A stretch of DNA of 64,000 bases. It comes from an uncultured Agrobacterium sp. GTDB taxonomy: Bacteria; Pseudomonadota; Alphaproteobacteria; Rhizobiales; Rhizobiaceae. Shown one piece after another: positions 50,588-61,292 of this stretch. Position 1 is the stretch's first letter, and each line of letters starts with the position of its first letter. The DNA lies in the NCBI GenBank assembly GCA_913777615.1, contig CAJYTK010000017.1:248001-312000 (forward strand), read 5' to 3'. The notes beneath the pieces were generated by a model. The model did not search any database. It was not told the DNA's origin and saw nothing but the letters and a program-made list of their open reading frames with translations. Both the position numbers and the translations under genes were made by a program.

Positions 50588-52477
50588 TCAACGCGCTGGT
50601 TCGCCGCGATCCACCACCCCGAGATCGTCTTTTTCGCGGACTTCGCGCAACCGCTCCTCGGCCTGAATCGCTTCGCGCTGGCGGCTCCACATCGAGGCAT
50701 AAAGCCCACCGGCGAACATGAGCGATGAATGGGTTCCCCGTTCCGCGATGGTGCCGTCCTTGAGGACGATGATTTCGTCCGCTCCGATCACGGTGGACAA
50801 GCGATGTGCGATGACGAGCGTCGTGCGATTTTGTGAAACCACGTCCAGCGCGCTTTGAATCTCCTGTTCGGTGTGGGTGTCGAGCGCAGATGTGGCCTCG
50901 TCGAGGATGAGGATGGGTGGTGCCTTGAGAATGGTGCGGGCAATGGCAACGCGCTGCTTCTCTCCACCCGAAAGCTTCAATCCCCGCTCGCCGACCATGG
51001 TCTGGAAACCATCGGGCAACTTGCTGATGAATCCGCTGATCTGCGCGGCATTCGCCGCAGCCGTGACATCGGCTTCCGGGGCATCTGGCCGACCATAGCG
51101 AATGTTATAGGCCAGTGTATCGTTAAACAGCACCGTATCCTGCGGCACCATGCCGACCACGGCGCGCAGGCTCTTTTGCGTGACCGAGCGGATATCCTGG
51201 CCGTCGATGGTGATCGATCCACTTTGAATGTCATAGAATCGATAGAGCAGCCTGGAGATCGTTGACTTTCCGGCTCCCGAGGGGCCGACGATCGCGATCG
51301 TTTTGCCAGCGGGCACATCGAAGGAGATGCCCTTCAGAATTGGCCGCTCGGGATCGTAGGCAAACTGAACGTCGCGGAAGCTGACAGCGCCTGAACCAAT
51401 GTGAAGCGGCTTGGCGCCTGGTGAATCCACAACTTCCGCTTCCACTTCCAACAGATCGAACATCTGTTCGATATCGGTCAAACCCTGGCGGATTTCGCGA
51501 TACACGAAGCCGATGAAGTTTAGCGGCACGGAAAGCTGCAGAAGTAGCGCGTTAATGAAGACGAAGTCGCCGATGGTCTGCTCTCCGCGCTGCACCGCAA
51601 GCGCAGACATCACCATCATGACGAGGGAGCCCAGACCGAATATGACTCCCTGGCCGAAGTTTAGCCAACCGAGCGACGTCCAGATGGCGACGGCCGATTT
51701 TTCGTAGCGCGCCATCGCCGCGTCGAAGCGGCGGGCTTCCATGTCCTCATTGCCGAAATACTTGACTGTTTCGAAGTTCAACAGCGAGTCGATGGCCTTC
51801 GTATTGGCATCGGTGTCGCTGTCATTCATCGACCTGCGAATGGATATGCGCCAGTTGCTGGCCTTGACCGTGAACCAGATATAGGCCCAGACCGTGACGA
51901 CGGTGACGAAGACATACCAGAAGCCGTAGGACACCCAGAAGATGGCGGCCGTCAGCAGGAATTCGATGAATGTCGGCGCGGTGTTGAGGATGGTGAAACG
52001 AACGATCGTTTCTATACCCTTCGTGCCGCGCTCGATAATGCGCGACAAGCCACCTGTCTTGCGCTCCAGATGAAAGCGCAGTGAAAGCTGGTGCATATGC
52101 ACGAATGTCTTATAGGCCAGTTGACGAACCGCATGCTGCCCGACGCTGGCGAAAAGCGAGTCCCGTAACTGATTGAAGCCAATCTGAATGACGCGCGTCA
52201 GATTGTAGGCGATGACGAGTGAAACGGCGCCGAGCAGGAATAGGGGAAGCACTCCCGCCATGTCCACTTTGCCGTTCAGCGCATCAGTCGCCCATTTGAA
52301 GAAATAGGGAACGGAGATCAACACCAGCTTCGCAACAAGCAGGAAGATGGTGGCCCATACCACCCGCATCTTAAGGTCCCGCCTGCCATCTGGCCACATA
52401 TATGGCCATAGGTTGATGAGTGTCTGCATCGGATTGCTGGAATCCGCTGAGATCGTCTTCTTCTTGTTGTTGGCCAT
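50588..52477 (-). CDS. Atm1/HMT1-type ABC exporter (half transporter)
   Basis: A 629-residue fused membrane-ATPase subunit that works as a homodimer. Six transmembrane helices span about residues 35-330, with the Atm1-type elements QLRDSLFASVGQHAVRQLA and FHLERKTGGLSRIIERGTKG. The ATPase has Walker A VGPSGAGKSTISRLL (near 405), signature LSGGEKQRVAIAR (near 505) and Walker B ILILDEATSALD. Relatives export glutathione-bound metals or sulfur species, serving iron-sulfur balance or heavy-metal tolerance. The ATG at 52477 has CCGGAGC upstream; an ATG 12 codons earlier is the alternative. Confidence 0.92.
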   Translation of the reverse strand: MANNKKKTISADSSNPMQTLINLWPYMWPDGRRDLKMRVVWATIFLLVAKLVLISVPYFFKWATDALNGKVDMAGVLPLFLLGAVSLVIAYNLTRVIQIGFNQLRDSLFASVGQHAVRQLAYKTFVHMHQLSLRFHLERKTGGLSRIIERGTKGIETIVRFTILNTAPTFIEFLLTAAIFWVSYGFWYVFVTVVTVWAYIWFTVKASNWRISIRRSMNDSDTDANTKAIDSLLNFETVKYFGNEDMEARRFDAAMARYEKSAVAIWTSLGWLNFGQGVIFGLGSLVMMVMSALAVQRGEQTIGDFVFINALLLQLSVPLNFIGFVYREIRQGLTDIEQMFDLLEVEAEVVDSPGAKPLHIGSGAVSFRDVQFAYDPERPILKGISFDVPAGKTIAIVGPSGAGKSTISRLLYRFYDIQSGSITIDGQDIRSVTQKSLRAVVGMVPQDTVLFNDTLAYNIRYGRPDAPEADVTAAANAAQISGFISKLPDGFQTMVGERGLKLSGGEKQRVAIARTILKAPPILILDEATSALDTHTEQEIQSALDVVSQNRTTLVIAHRLSTVIGADEIIVLKDGTIAERGTHSSLMFAGGLYASMWSRQREAIQAEERLREVREKDDLGVVDRGEPAR

Positions 52478-52594
52478 GCTCTGCTCCGGCGTCTGCCGGG
52501 ATGCAGACAGCAAGACGGCGGCTTTGATAGGCCGCCGTCATCTAATTTAGATAATGTCTAGATCGGGTTTTTACAATGCCCCCGAAGACCATCC

Positions 52595-54619
52595 TCAGCG
52601 TGTCTTCAACCGGTTGCGGTGGATTTCCTCCGCATTTGGTAGAGCCTTTTCCGGCACGTCGAAAATCTGCCCCGGTTCGATGAGGTCGGGGTTTTGGATC
52701 TGCTGTTGATTGGCAAGGTAGATCGTAGTGTAGCGCACGCCCTGGCCATAGACCCGACGGGAAATTTGCCACAAAGTATCACCGCGCCGAATGATGACGG
52801 TGCTGTCACTATGTGCGAGCGGTGCCTGCTCGAAGGTCTTCGTGCCGGATGAATCGGTGGCGGGCTCCGCGGTGTTTGCTGGCGCTGGCGTTGCGGGACC
52901 CTTCGCATTTAACGCGGCAAACCGATCTGTCAAACCTGCAATAGCTTTGCCAACGGCTGCAACATCGTTCGGCAACGCGTCCACGAGCGAAAGCAAGGAG
53001 CGCGCCTCGCGAGCGATCTCGGCAACGAAATTCGTAAAGGCTGGATCCGCCGAGGCAGCGGTGCGGAATTCCGAAAGCGAACGCAACGCAATGGCTGTTG
53101 CGGATTTCGCAGCTGCCACCTCGTCAAGAGTGGGTGTCTTACCGTCTTTGTAGAGGCCTGAGAGGATACCGAAGGCTTTGGCCACTTCCGTGCGAAGTGC
53201 CTCGAAAGCGGCCTGATCGCTGACCGCAGCGGGGCGATCACTCGATGTCGGAGCGCTTTGAGATGCGGTTGCGGCACCCGATGGCTGCATGGCGACCGTT
53301 CCCTGATCTGCCTCAGGACGCGAGAAGGGCACGCGTACCCGCACGGTCACCTTGCCAGATTCGTCGAGTGCTTCCGCTGTAATGACGTGATTGCCGACGG
53401 AGAGCTGGATATCGCCTTCGATGACGAAGCTGCCGGAAGCTTCGGTCTTGGTGTCGCCAACGCGCACCTCGTCTACCAGAGCACGTATCGTGGTTCCGGC
53501 TGGCGCAGAGCCGGCGATATAGATCTTCGATCCATCGAACTCCACGGCGGTCACGCGCACCGATGCAGTTTCCGGTACGGTACCGCCCCGCGCATTGGTG
53601 GCGGGCGCTTGGGCACTGGCGGTGGCCTGCGGCTGAAGCTCGGCTGGAGCGGTTTCCGGCATGGTCAAAACGCGGCTCGCTTTGCCAGGCGTGGTGACCA
53701 TGGCGAGAAGATCGCCCCCCTTCTGTGCAGGAACGGAGACTGTCGCCACTTCCTGCGACTGCGATACGTTGCCATTCTTGCCGGTTGCCCGTAGCACCAA
53801 CTCGTGGTCGCCTGGCGGTAGGGGGTTGTCGAGGACGGCTGCGAAATCCCCACTGCTTTCAACCGGCGTCTTGGCAATGACCTGACCTTTGTTGACGATT
53901 TCAAGCTGGGAACCCGGCTGCGCCTTACCGGCAATAACAGCAGAGCCATCGGGTTCGACGCGCAGAACGTCGAAGCTCGGAAGCTGCGCTGCAGCATCGT
54001 TGGCTGGGGCGCTTTCAGTCCGTGCTGCCGGCTGCGCAGGTTCTTGCGCAGGTGCCGGCGCAGCAGGCGGTTCCTGCCTTGGTGCTCCATCATCGGTACC
54101 GGCGAACACGCCCGCAAGGCGACGAACCTGGGCGGCAGCGGCAGATGCATCGTCCGGTAGCCCGCGCAAATATGCGAGTGTCCGCTCAGCGGCAGAGCGC
54201 GCCGTGGTGATCAGGCGTGAGGTCGTTTCGTCAAGCGATTCCGGAATATCGATCGTGTCCAGTTCGCGAAGGGACTCTTCCACCTTTTTGCGGGCCGCGG
54301 CGAAGTCTTCGTTCGAAGGCACCTTGTTGTCGGAGAACAGGTTACTCATGTCCTTGATGGACTTCGTGGCGGATTCCGCCAGGCGGCCGACCTTGTCGGC
54401 AACATTGGTGGTCTCTCCAGCTGCATCGGACAAAAGATCGCCCGCCTTTTCGCTGCCCATTTCCACGCTGTTTTTGACAGCGTTGCTGGCTTCGTTGATA
54501 GCGTCACCGATCGGTTTGTCGTCACCGGACATACGGGGCAGGACGAAGAAGACCATGAGCAGCGTGGCAATGCCGAGCACGACAAGCGCCAACAATGCAG
54601 CTCTCTTATTTTTCATCAT
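52595..54619 (-). CDS. Membrane-anchored LysM protein with Ig-like repeats
   Basis: A 674-residue protein: N-terminal membrane anchor (MMKNKRAALLALVVLGIATLLMVFFVL in pieces, about 6-28), a helical Ala/Ser/Glu-rich periplasmic region (about 35-170) and a Pro/Ala linker. Two similar Ig-like beta domains follow (about 215-300, VEPDGSAVIAGKAQPGSQLE; about 350-430, VEFDGSKIYIAGSAPAGTTI). After another helical stretch comes a C-terminal LysM domain (VIIRRGDTLWQISRRVYGQG to IEPGQIFDVP, about 610-660) that should bind peptidoglycan. It is probably an envelope scaffold; relatives are known simply as LysM peptidoglycan-binding proteins. The start has CTGGAGACTC upstream. Confidence 0.88.
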   Translation of the reverse strand: MMKNKRAALLALVVLGIATLLMVFFVLPRMSGDDKPIGDAINEASNAVKNSVEMGSEKAGDLLSDAAGETTNVADKVGRLAESATKSIKDMSNLFSDNKVPSNEDFAAARKKVEESLRELDTIDIPESLDETTSRLITTARSAAERTLAYLRGLPDDASAAAAQVRRLAGVFAGTDDGAPRQEPPAAPAPAQEPAQPAARTESAPANDAAAQLPSFDVLRVEPDGSAVIAGKAQPGSQLEIVNKGQVIAKTPVESSGDFAAVLDNPLPPGDHELVLRATGKNGNVSQSQEVATVSVPAQKGGDLLAMVTTPGKASRVLTMPETAPAELQPQATASAQAPATNARGGTVPETASVRVTAVEFDGSKIYIAGSAPAGTTIRALVDEVRVGDTKTEASGSFVIEGDIQLSVGNHVITAEALDESGKVTVRVRVPFSRPEADQGTVAMQPSGAATASQSAPTSSDRPAAVSDQAAFEALRTEVAKAFGILSGLYKDGKTPTLDEVAAAKSATAIALRSLSEFRTAASADPAFTNFVAEIAREARSLLSLVDALPNDVAAVGKAIAGLTDRFAALNAKGPATPAPANTAEPATDSSGTKTFEQAPLAHSDSTVIIRRGDTLWQISRRVYGQGVRYTTIYLANQQQIQNPDLIEPGQIFDVPEKALPNAEEIHRNRLKTR

Positions 54620-54771
54620 GAGTCTCCAGGTCATTCTTCGCAAGATTATCGCGAATTGCTAGCGTTTTAGCGCTTTCCATACAAGCACTGGCATGGCTGA
54701 AGCGCTGCCTTTGCCGCATCTTCCCCCAAAAATTCTTGACGGGATCGACCCTGCGTAGTTCGGTGCAGGTC

Positions 54772-55392
54772 ATGACATATAAAAAACATCCGATTCGATC
54801 CATCTGCGTCTATTGCGGCTCCCAGCCGGGTCGCGATCCCGCCTATATGGAAGCTGGCCGCAACCTTGGAAAATCCTTTGCCGAAAACGGCATTCGCCTC
54901 GTCTATGGCGGCGGCACCAAGGGCATCATGGGTGCGGTCGCAAGCGGCGTTCTTTCAAACGGCGGCGAAGTGACGGGGATCATACCCGAGTTTCTCGTGG
55001 ATATGGAAGCGACACGCCATTCTCTCGGGCAATTGAACGAACTTGTGATCACCAAGGACATGCATGAGCGCAAGCACATGATGTTCGAGCGTGCCGATGC
55101 TTTCGTCACATTGCCGGGCGGTATCGGCACGGTGGAAGAGATCGTCGAGATCATGACCTGGGCACAGCTTGGCCGTCATGCAAAGCCCATGGTTTTCGCC
55201 AACATCAACGGCTTCTGGAATCCGATGCTCGAACTGATCCGTCACATGCGCGATCAGGGCTTTATCCATCGCGCGCATTTGTTGAACCCGCTGGTGATCG
55301 ACCAGATCGGCGACATCGTGCCGGCAATCATCGAGCGTGCGGCAGCTCAGCAAAACCCCGAAGGCGACGCGTCGGTCATCGCGCAGCTTTGA
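54772..55392 (+). CDS. LOG-family cytokinin riboside 5'-monophosphate phosphoribohydrolase-like
   Basis: A 206-residue Rossmann-like protein of the LOG family (TIGR00730). Signatures are ICVYCGSQPGRDP, RLVYGGGTKGIMGAVASGV, MHERKHMMFERADAFVTLPG and the diagnostic PGGIGTVEEIVE. LOG enzymes release free cytokinin from its riboside monophosphate; many bacterial homologues instead hydrolyse AMP or other nucleotide monophosphates. The ATG at 54772 has GCAGGTC before it; a start 12 codons earlier is possible. In a plant-associated bacterium a cytokinin role is plausible but unproven. Confidence 0.88.
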   Translation: MTYKKHPIRSICVYCGSQPGRDPAYMEAGRNLGKSFAENGIRLVYGGGTKGIMGAVASGVLSNGGEVTGIIPEFLVDMEATRHSLGQLNELVITKDMHERKHMMFERADAFVTLPGGIGTVEEIVEIMTWAQLGRHAKPMVFANINGFWNPMLELIRHMRDQGFIHRAHLLNPLVIDQIGDIVPAIIERAAAQQNPEGDASVIAQL

Positions 55393-55466
55393 ACCGCAAT
55401 GCGTCTGTTTAACGTTTGAGAGCGCCTTTTGCATTCAATAGAACGCGGCGCTCCAAGCGCCGCCGG

Positions 55467-56381
55467 TTAACGGGTGCCCTTGCCTTTCATCAGGCTTGGT
55501 AATGTGTAAACCGCAAGTGCTGACCAGATCATCAGAAATGCAATCAGCCGAACCGTATCGAACGGTTCTCTGAAGATGAAGACCGCGATGACGAAGATGA
55601 TCGACGGCGCGATGTATTGCATGATGCCGATCGTGGAGAGCTTCAGAAGTTTCGCGCCATTGCCGTAAAAGATCAGCGGGACGGCAGTAACGAGGCCGCT
55701 TGCTGCCAGGAGCCACGTGTCGGCGGCAGTTCCTGCAAAGAAATGTCCGCGCCCGGTGACTGTCAGATAGACGATGAAGGCGAGAGCTGGTGGGGTCAAC
55801 AGCAGAACCTCCAACAGGAAACCCTGCGTCGGGCCGATGGGAAGCGTCTTGCGGAAGAATGCGTAAAAGCCCCAGGTCACGGTCAGTGCGAGAGCCACCC
55901 AAGGCAGACCGCCGGCATTCCATGTCAGCAGCGCCACCGCCATCGCGACCAGCGAGATGGCTGCGATCTGTATGCGACTGAGCTTTTCTTTCAGGATCAC
56001 GGCGCCGAGAACAATGCTGAACAGCGGATTGATGAAATAACCGAGTGCTGCATCCAGCGCGTGACCCGATCCGATGGCCCAGATGTAGATGCCCCAGTTG
56101 AGGCTGATCAGTGAAGCCGTGAGGCAGGCCATGGCAAGCATGCGGGGCGTGGTCAGCGCCTGGCGGATTTCGGCTGTTCGGCCGAGCACAATGAGCACGA
56201 TGGCTGCAATCGGCACGGACCAGACGACGCGATGAACGATGACCTCCAGCGGCGAAATATGTGCCACGGCCTTCATGTAAAGAGGCAGAAAACCCCACAG
56301 AAGATAGGCCGTCAGCGCATAGACGAAGCCACGGACGCTATCGCCCGACTGAGGAGCTTGAATGGAGGGGTTCATTGCCAT
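55467..56381 (-). CDS. rarD: EamA-family transporter RarD
   Basis: A 304-residue inner-membrane protein with ten hydrophobic helices in two repeated halves. The RarD type is recognised from GFVYALTAYLLWGFLPLYMKAV, EVIVHRVVWSVPIA, SLNWGIYIWAIGSGHALDAALGYFINPL, GFYAFFRKTLPIGPTQGF and IMQYIAPSIIFVIAVF. The substrate is not established for the family (originally linked to chloramphenicol sensitivity). It converges with the LOG-family gene, 74 bp apart. Confidence 0.9.
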   Translation of the reverse strand: MAMNPSIQAPQSGDSVRGFVYALTAYLLWGFLPLYMKAVAHISPLEVIVHRVVWSVPIAAIVLIVLGRTAEIRQALTTPRMLAMACLTASLISLNWGIYIWAIGSGHALDAALGYFINPLFSIVLGAVILKEKLSRIQIAAISLVAMAVALLTWNAGGLPWVALALTVTWGFYAFFRKTLPIGPTQGFLLEVLLLTPPALAFIVYLTVTGRGHFFAGTAADTWLLAASGLVTAVPLIFYGNGAKLLKLSTIGIMQYIAPSIIFVIAVFIFREPFDTVRLIAFLMIWSALAVYTLPSLMKGKGTR

Positions 56382-56626
56382 GAGACTACAACCAGAATGA
56401 TCGGATTTTCTTCGCAGTATTCCCCTTTGGCGTGATGCACCAATTCATTTCCGTGAAGCTTGGATCACGCATCCATATTGCCGGGATATTGATCGTTCGA
56501 ATGAATCAAGATCTGAGCCGCGCGACGTAAATGCCCGGCAAGACTCATGAAAATAACGAGGCCCGCCAGCGAGGCCGGCGGGCCATCCTTGGTGTAACGC
56601 TGAACGTAACGCGCAGAGTTCCGGCT

Positions 56627-57601
<975 letters not shown>

Positions 57602-58069
57602 TTAGTCGTTTGTGTCATTTGCAGGCGGCCACACCATGGTGTCGTGGTCTGGATGCTGATAGGTCGTGATGGTACTTTCATCCACGCCCTGCTGTACCTC
57701 TGGCTTTTCGAACAAAGTCTTGATCCAAGGCATCCGGAGATGTGCGTTGACCTGAACCTGCGGCTCGATGTCCTGCGGATGATCGAAGGCGCCGATGGCG
57801 ATCTCCACCCCGCCTGGATGATGATAGCTCAGAGGCGTGCCGCATTTGTTGCAAAAGCCGCGATGAATTTTAGCCGATGAGCGGAACAGTGTCGGTTGTC
57901 CGCGTGTCCATGTCAGATGCGCTTGATCTGCCGTGACAAGCGCACCGAAGAAATTGCCGAACTGCTTCTGGCACATGCGACAATGGCAAATTGACGGGCG
58001 TCCGAGCTTGCCTGCATGAAAGCGCACCGCGCCGCACTGGCACCCACCTGAATATCCCGACTCGCTCAT
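57602..58069 (-). CDS. GFA-family zinc protein (copy 1)
   Basis: A 155-residue protein of the glutathione-dependent formaldehyde-activating (GFA/CENP-V) family. Zinc ligands are visible as GGCQCGAVRF (near residue 9), CHCRMCQK (near 28) and FCNKCGTPLSY (near 72). The family includes S-hydroxymethyl-glutathione synthase, but many members have unknown substrates. Its start codon overlaps the stop of the second copy, so the pair is translationally coupled and arose by tandem duplication. Cytoplasmic. Confidence 0.88.
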   Translation of the reverse strand: MSESGYSGGCQCGAVRFHAGKLGRPSICHCRMCQKQFGNFFGALVTADQAHLTWTRGQPTLFRSSAKIHRGFCNKCGTPLSYHHPGGVEIAIGAFDHPQDIEPQVQVNAHLRMPWIKTLFEKPEVQQGVDESTITTYQHPDHDTMVWPPANDTND

Positions 58070-58542
58070 CTATGCCTCTCTTGTGGCCATTCGGACGTAT
58101 CGTGGTCCGGATGCTGATAGGAAACAAGGTCGGCAATGTAACTTGCCGACGTCTGATCGGCCTCGGTTTCTTCTTTCGGCAGGGAGTGAAGATGATCGAC
58201 AAAGACGATCTTGTTTTCGATGCCCCACTGGATCACCGGCGGCAGGACGGAGGGATCGTCAAAGGCGCCCGACGCGATCGCCATACCATCTGGTGCCTCA
58301 TAGGTGAGTGGAGTACCACAGTCACCACAAAACCCACGCTTCACGTGGTTGGAAGACCGAAACCGCTTAGGTTCGCCACGGGTCCATTCAAACGTGGCGC
58401 CTCGCACGGAAACCAGAGGCGCATAATAAGCCCCAAAAGCCTTCTGGCACATGCGGCAGTGGCAGATCGAGCTGTCCTTCAAGTCGCCCTCTACGCGAAA
58501 CCGTATTGCGCCGCATTGGCATCCGCCGGTGTGGATGGTCAT
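58066..58542 (-). CDS. GFA-family zinc protein (copy 2)
   Basis: A 158-residue paralogue of the following gene, with the same zinc pattern GGCQCGAIRF, CHCRMCQKAFG and FCGDCGTPLTY and the same C-terminal YQHPDHDT block. Identity between the two is moderate by eye and concentrated in these motifs, so the duplication is old. The start follows AAGGAGC. It leads the two-gene unit; a 285-bp region without genes separates it from cysS. Confidence 0.88.
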   Translation of the reverse strand: MTIHTGGCQCGAIRFRVEGDLKDSSICHCRMCQKAFGAYYAPLVSVRGATFEWTRGEPKRFRSSNHVKRGFCGDCGTPLTYEAPDGMAIASGAFDDPSVLPPVIQWGIENKIVFVDHLHSLPKEETEADQTSASYIADLVSYQHPDHDTSEWPQERHR

Positions 58543-58827
58543 GGTTGCTCCTTGGGATCGAGTTTAGGATGTAGAGACAGATGTCGTGCAAACGAAGGAG
58601 CACATCTTGAATCCAGAAGCGAATGACTGTCCAGCCAATTTGCTGGAGGGTTCCAGTCCTTTGACGATTGCCGTTTGTCGAACGTCGGTTGCGTGTCGAA
58701 TTCGTCTATCTCTATAAAGAGCTAATGCTGATTTCAGACGAAATCGACGATGTGACCGAAAATGGGCAGTTGTATCCTAAAGCAAATCGTCGGGTCCGTG
58801 AGCCAGAAGGACGGCGGTAGGTCCTGC
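58543..58827. other. Intergenic region between the GFA pair and cysS
   Basis: About 285 bp with no supported gene. It contains the promoter for the GFA pair. Its right end holds an 8-bp hairpin, GCGGTAGG/CCTACCGC at 58814-58834, overlapping the cysS stop codon, which may mark the end of the cysS message, though no T run follows. Confidence 0.45.
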
Positions 58828-60213
58828 CTACCGCTTTAACTCCCAGGTCGTCACCCTCTCGCCCGTCTCCTTATCCTTGCCATCCTTCAACTGAATACCC
58901 TTGGCCGACAATTCATCCCGGATCCGATCCGCCTCGGCAAAATTCTTCGCCTTCAGCATCTCCAAGCGCATGGCAACGAGCGAATCCACCGCTGCCGCAA
59001 TCGCCGCATCCACTTCCGCTCTCTTGGGCAGCACGCCGAGAAGTGCTGCACTTGCCGCAAACACCGGAAGCTTTTCTGGATCGGCATTCGCAGCCTGAGC
59101 CAGCGCATGTAGTGCCTGCACGGCTGCGACGGTGTTGAGATCGTCGGCCAGTGCATCGAGCACGCTCTGATCAACCTTGGCATCACCCGCTTCCGCGGCA
59201 GGCCACTTCGCCAGTAGCCGTTCTGCCTCTTCCAGACGCTTCACCGAAAAGTCGATCGGCTCTCGGTAGTGGGTCATCAGCATTGCCAGCCGCAACACGT
59301 CTCCCGGCCATTTACGTCCCCCGAAGGATTCGGTGTGGAGCAGGTCGTAGATCGTCACGAAGTTGCCGTCGGACTTGGACATCTTGCGGCCTTCGACCTG
59401 CACGAAGCCGTTATGCATCCAGACATTGGCCATGACATGCGTACCGTGCGCGCAGCGGGATTGGGCGATTTCGTTTTCGTGATGCGGAAAGATCAGATCG
59501 AGACCGCCGCCGTGAATATCGAAAACTTCGCCGAGATAACGACCGGACATGGCCGAGCACTCGATATGCCAACCCGGACGGCCACGCCCCCAAGGGCTCT
59601 CCCAGCCCGGTTCATTGTGGCTTGAAAGCTTCCACAGCACGAAGTCTCCCGGGTTTTTCTTGTGCGCATCGACCGCGATGCGTGCGCCGGCCTGCTGCTC
59701 ATCCAGCGGTCGTTTTGACAGTTGGCCGTAATCGCTCATGGATTTGGTATCGAAAAGAACTTCTCCTGCCGCCACATAAGCGTGACCACGAGCAATAAGC
59801 TTCTCGATGATCTCCACCATCTGGGCGATATTGTCGGTTGCGCGGGGCTCTACAGTCGGCTCAAGGCAACCAAGCGCTGCGACATCCTGATGAAACTGGT
59901 TGGCGGTCTTTTCCGTGACTGCATGGATCGCGTCGTTCAATGGCAGGTTCGGATAGTCGCGAAGCGCACGCGCGTTGATCTTGTCGTCCACATCGGTGAT
60001 GTTGCGGGCATAGGTCACGCCATTCTCGCCATAGGCATGACGCAACAGACGGTAGAGAACGTCGAACACGATGACCGGGCGGGCGTTGCCGATATGAGCG
60101 TAGTCATAGACCGTCGGGCCGCAGACATACATGCGGACATTCTTCGCATCGATCGGCTGAAATTCCGATTTTTCGCGGGTCAGCGTGTTGTAGAGCTTCA
60201 AGCGCAAGGACAT
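58828..60213 (-). CDS. cysS: Cysteinyl-tRNA synthetase
   Basis: A 461-residue class I synthetase charging tRNA-Cys. The HIGH-type motif is in [18 protein letters not shown], whose Cys binds zinc, as do Cys and His in [10 protein letters not shown] and [23 protein letters not shown] is the KMSKS loop. The C-terminal anticodon-binding helices follow (about 345-445). Length is normal. The start follows CCGAAGGAAA. It is a single gene. Confidence 0.97.
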   Translation of the reverse strand: MSLRLKLYNTLTREKSEFQPIDAKNVRMYVCGPTVYDYAHIGNARPVIVFDVLYRLLRHAYGENGVTYARNITDVDDKINARALRDYPNLPLNDAIHAVTEKTANQFHQDVAALGCLEPTVEPRATDNIAQMVEIIEKLIARGHAYVAAGEVLFDTKSMSDYGQLSKRPLDEQQAGARIAVDAHKKNPGDFVLWKLSSHNEPGWESPWGRGRPGWHIECSAMSGRYLGEVFDIHGGGLDLIFPHHENEIAQSRCAHGTHVMANVWMHNGFVQVEGRKMSKSDGNFVTIYDLLHTESFGGRKWPGDVLRLAMLMTHYREPIDFSVKRLEEAERLLAKWPAAEAGDAKVDQSVLDALADDLNTVAAVQALHALAQAANADPEKLPVFAASAALLGVLPKRAEVDAAIAAAVDSLVAMRLEMLKAKNFAEADRIRDELSAKGIQLKDGKDKETGERVTTWELKR

Positions 60214-60423
60214 GCGTATTTCCTTCGGGTATCGGAGATTGACCCCACCGGAGCGTTTGTCTGCGTTGACCTTTCAGGAGACGAAAACGATCTGGCCGGG
60301 TGTTAAACCAGCAAAATTCAACTCAGCAGCAGCAGCAGATCGTTATTTTCATAACTTGCTTTATGAAACGATGCCCGTTGTCGGTCAAGGGCTTCGCTTC
60401 GATATTCATGGCCGACGGCTCAG

Positions 60424-61164
60424 TCACTCCGGCGTGCGATAGCTCACGAACTTCCTGTCGCGGACCACATAGATCTTGCCGGTCTCTGTCAGATCCGGCG
60501 AGGCAAGCGGAATGATGGCTTGTGCCACTTCGGAAGGGTGGGGCAGGGTGTCCGGATCTTCGCCGGGCATCGCTTGAGCCCGCATTGCCGTCCGCGTTAC
60601 GCCGGGATTGATGCTGTTGACGCGCAGATGGGTCCGTTCGGTTTCGGCAGCCCAGGTGCGTGCCAGTGCCTCGACCGCTGCCTTGGAGGTGGAATAGACG
60701 CCCCAGAACGGACGGCAGGAATGTGCAGCGCCGGAAGATAGAATCAATGCGCGTCCGGCATCCGACTTCAACAGAAGCGGTTCGACCGAACGGATCAGGC
60801 GCCACGTTGCGGTGACGTTGATGTTCATCACCTTTTCGAACACCTTCGCCTCGATGTGCCCCACCGGAGAGATGACGCCAAGGACACCCGCATTGGCGAC
60901 GAGAATATCGAGCTTTCCCCAACGTTCATGGATCGATGCGCCCAGCGCATCGATGGCTTTCATGTCGGCGAGATCGAAAGGGACCAGCGTTGCCGTTCCA
61001 CCAACTGCCTTGATGGCATCATCCAGATCTTCAAGCCCACCGACGGTGCGCGCACAGGCAATCACATGGGCGCCAGCTTTTGCCAGTTCGACCGCTGTGA
61101 AATAGCCGATGCCGCGTGAGGCTCCGGTCACAAGTGCGATCCGGCCTTTAAGGTCGATGGTCAT
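60424..61164 (-). CDS. Short-chain dehydrogenase/reductase
   Basis: A 246-residue NAD(P)-dependent oxidoreductase. The cofactor motif VTGASRGIGYF is near residue 13, NAG near 90, the catalytic Ser in ILSSGAAHS near 145 and YSTSK near 158 with Tyr and Lys. The Arg in ACARTVGG suggests NADPH. The substrate is not identifiable. The ATG at 61164 follows a run of G (AGGGGGGACC). It lies downstream of purF, beyond a strong terminator, so it has its own promoter. Confidence 0.9.
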   Translation of the reverse strand: MTIDLKGRIALVTGASRGIGYFTAVELAKAGAHVIACARTVGGLEDLDDAIKAVGGTATLVPFDLADMKAIDALGASIHERWGKLDILVANAGVLGVISPVGHIEAKVFEKVMNINVTATWRLIRSVEPLLLKSDAGRALILSSGAAHSCRPFWGVYSTSKAAVEALARTWAAETERTHLRVNSINPGVTRTAMRAQAMPGEDPDTLPHPSEVAQAIIPLASPDLTETGKIYVVRDRKFVSYRTPE

Positions 61165-61252
61165 GGTCCCCCCTGAATATCTTTCGATCGTCCGCAATCT
61201 CTAAACGAGGCAGGACATGTCCTGCAAGCGGCTTCAAGGTCTGAGTGGGTCG

Positions 61253-61283
61253 CAAAGAAAAGCCCGCACGTTCGATGCGGGCT
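61253..61283 (-). terminator. Terminator of purF
   Basis: Reading the minus strand: AGCCCGCA, 7-base loop, TGCGGGCT, then TTTCTTT. The stem is a perfect 8 bp placed 10 bp past the purF stop. Confidence 0.88.
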
Positions 61284-61292
61284 TGAAGAAGG

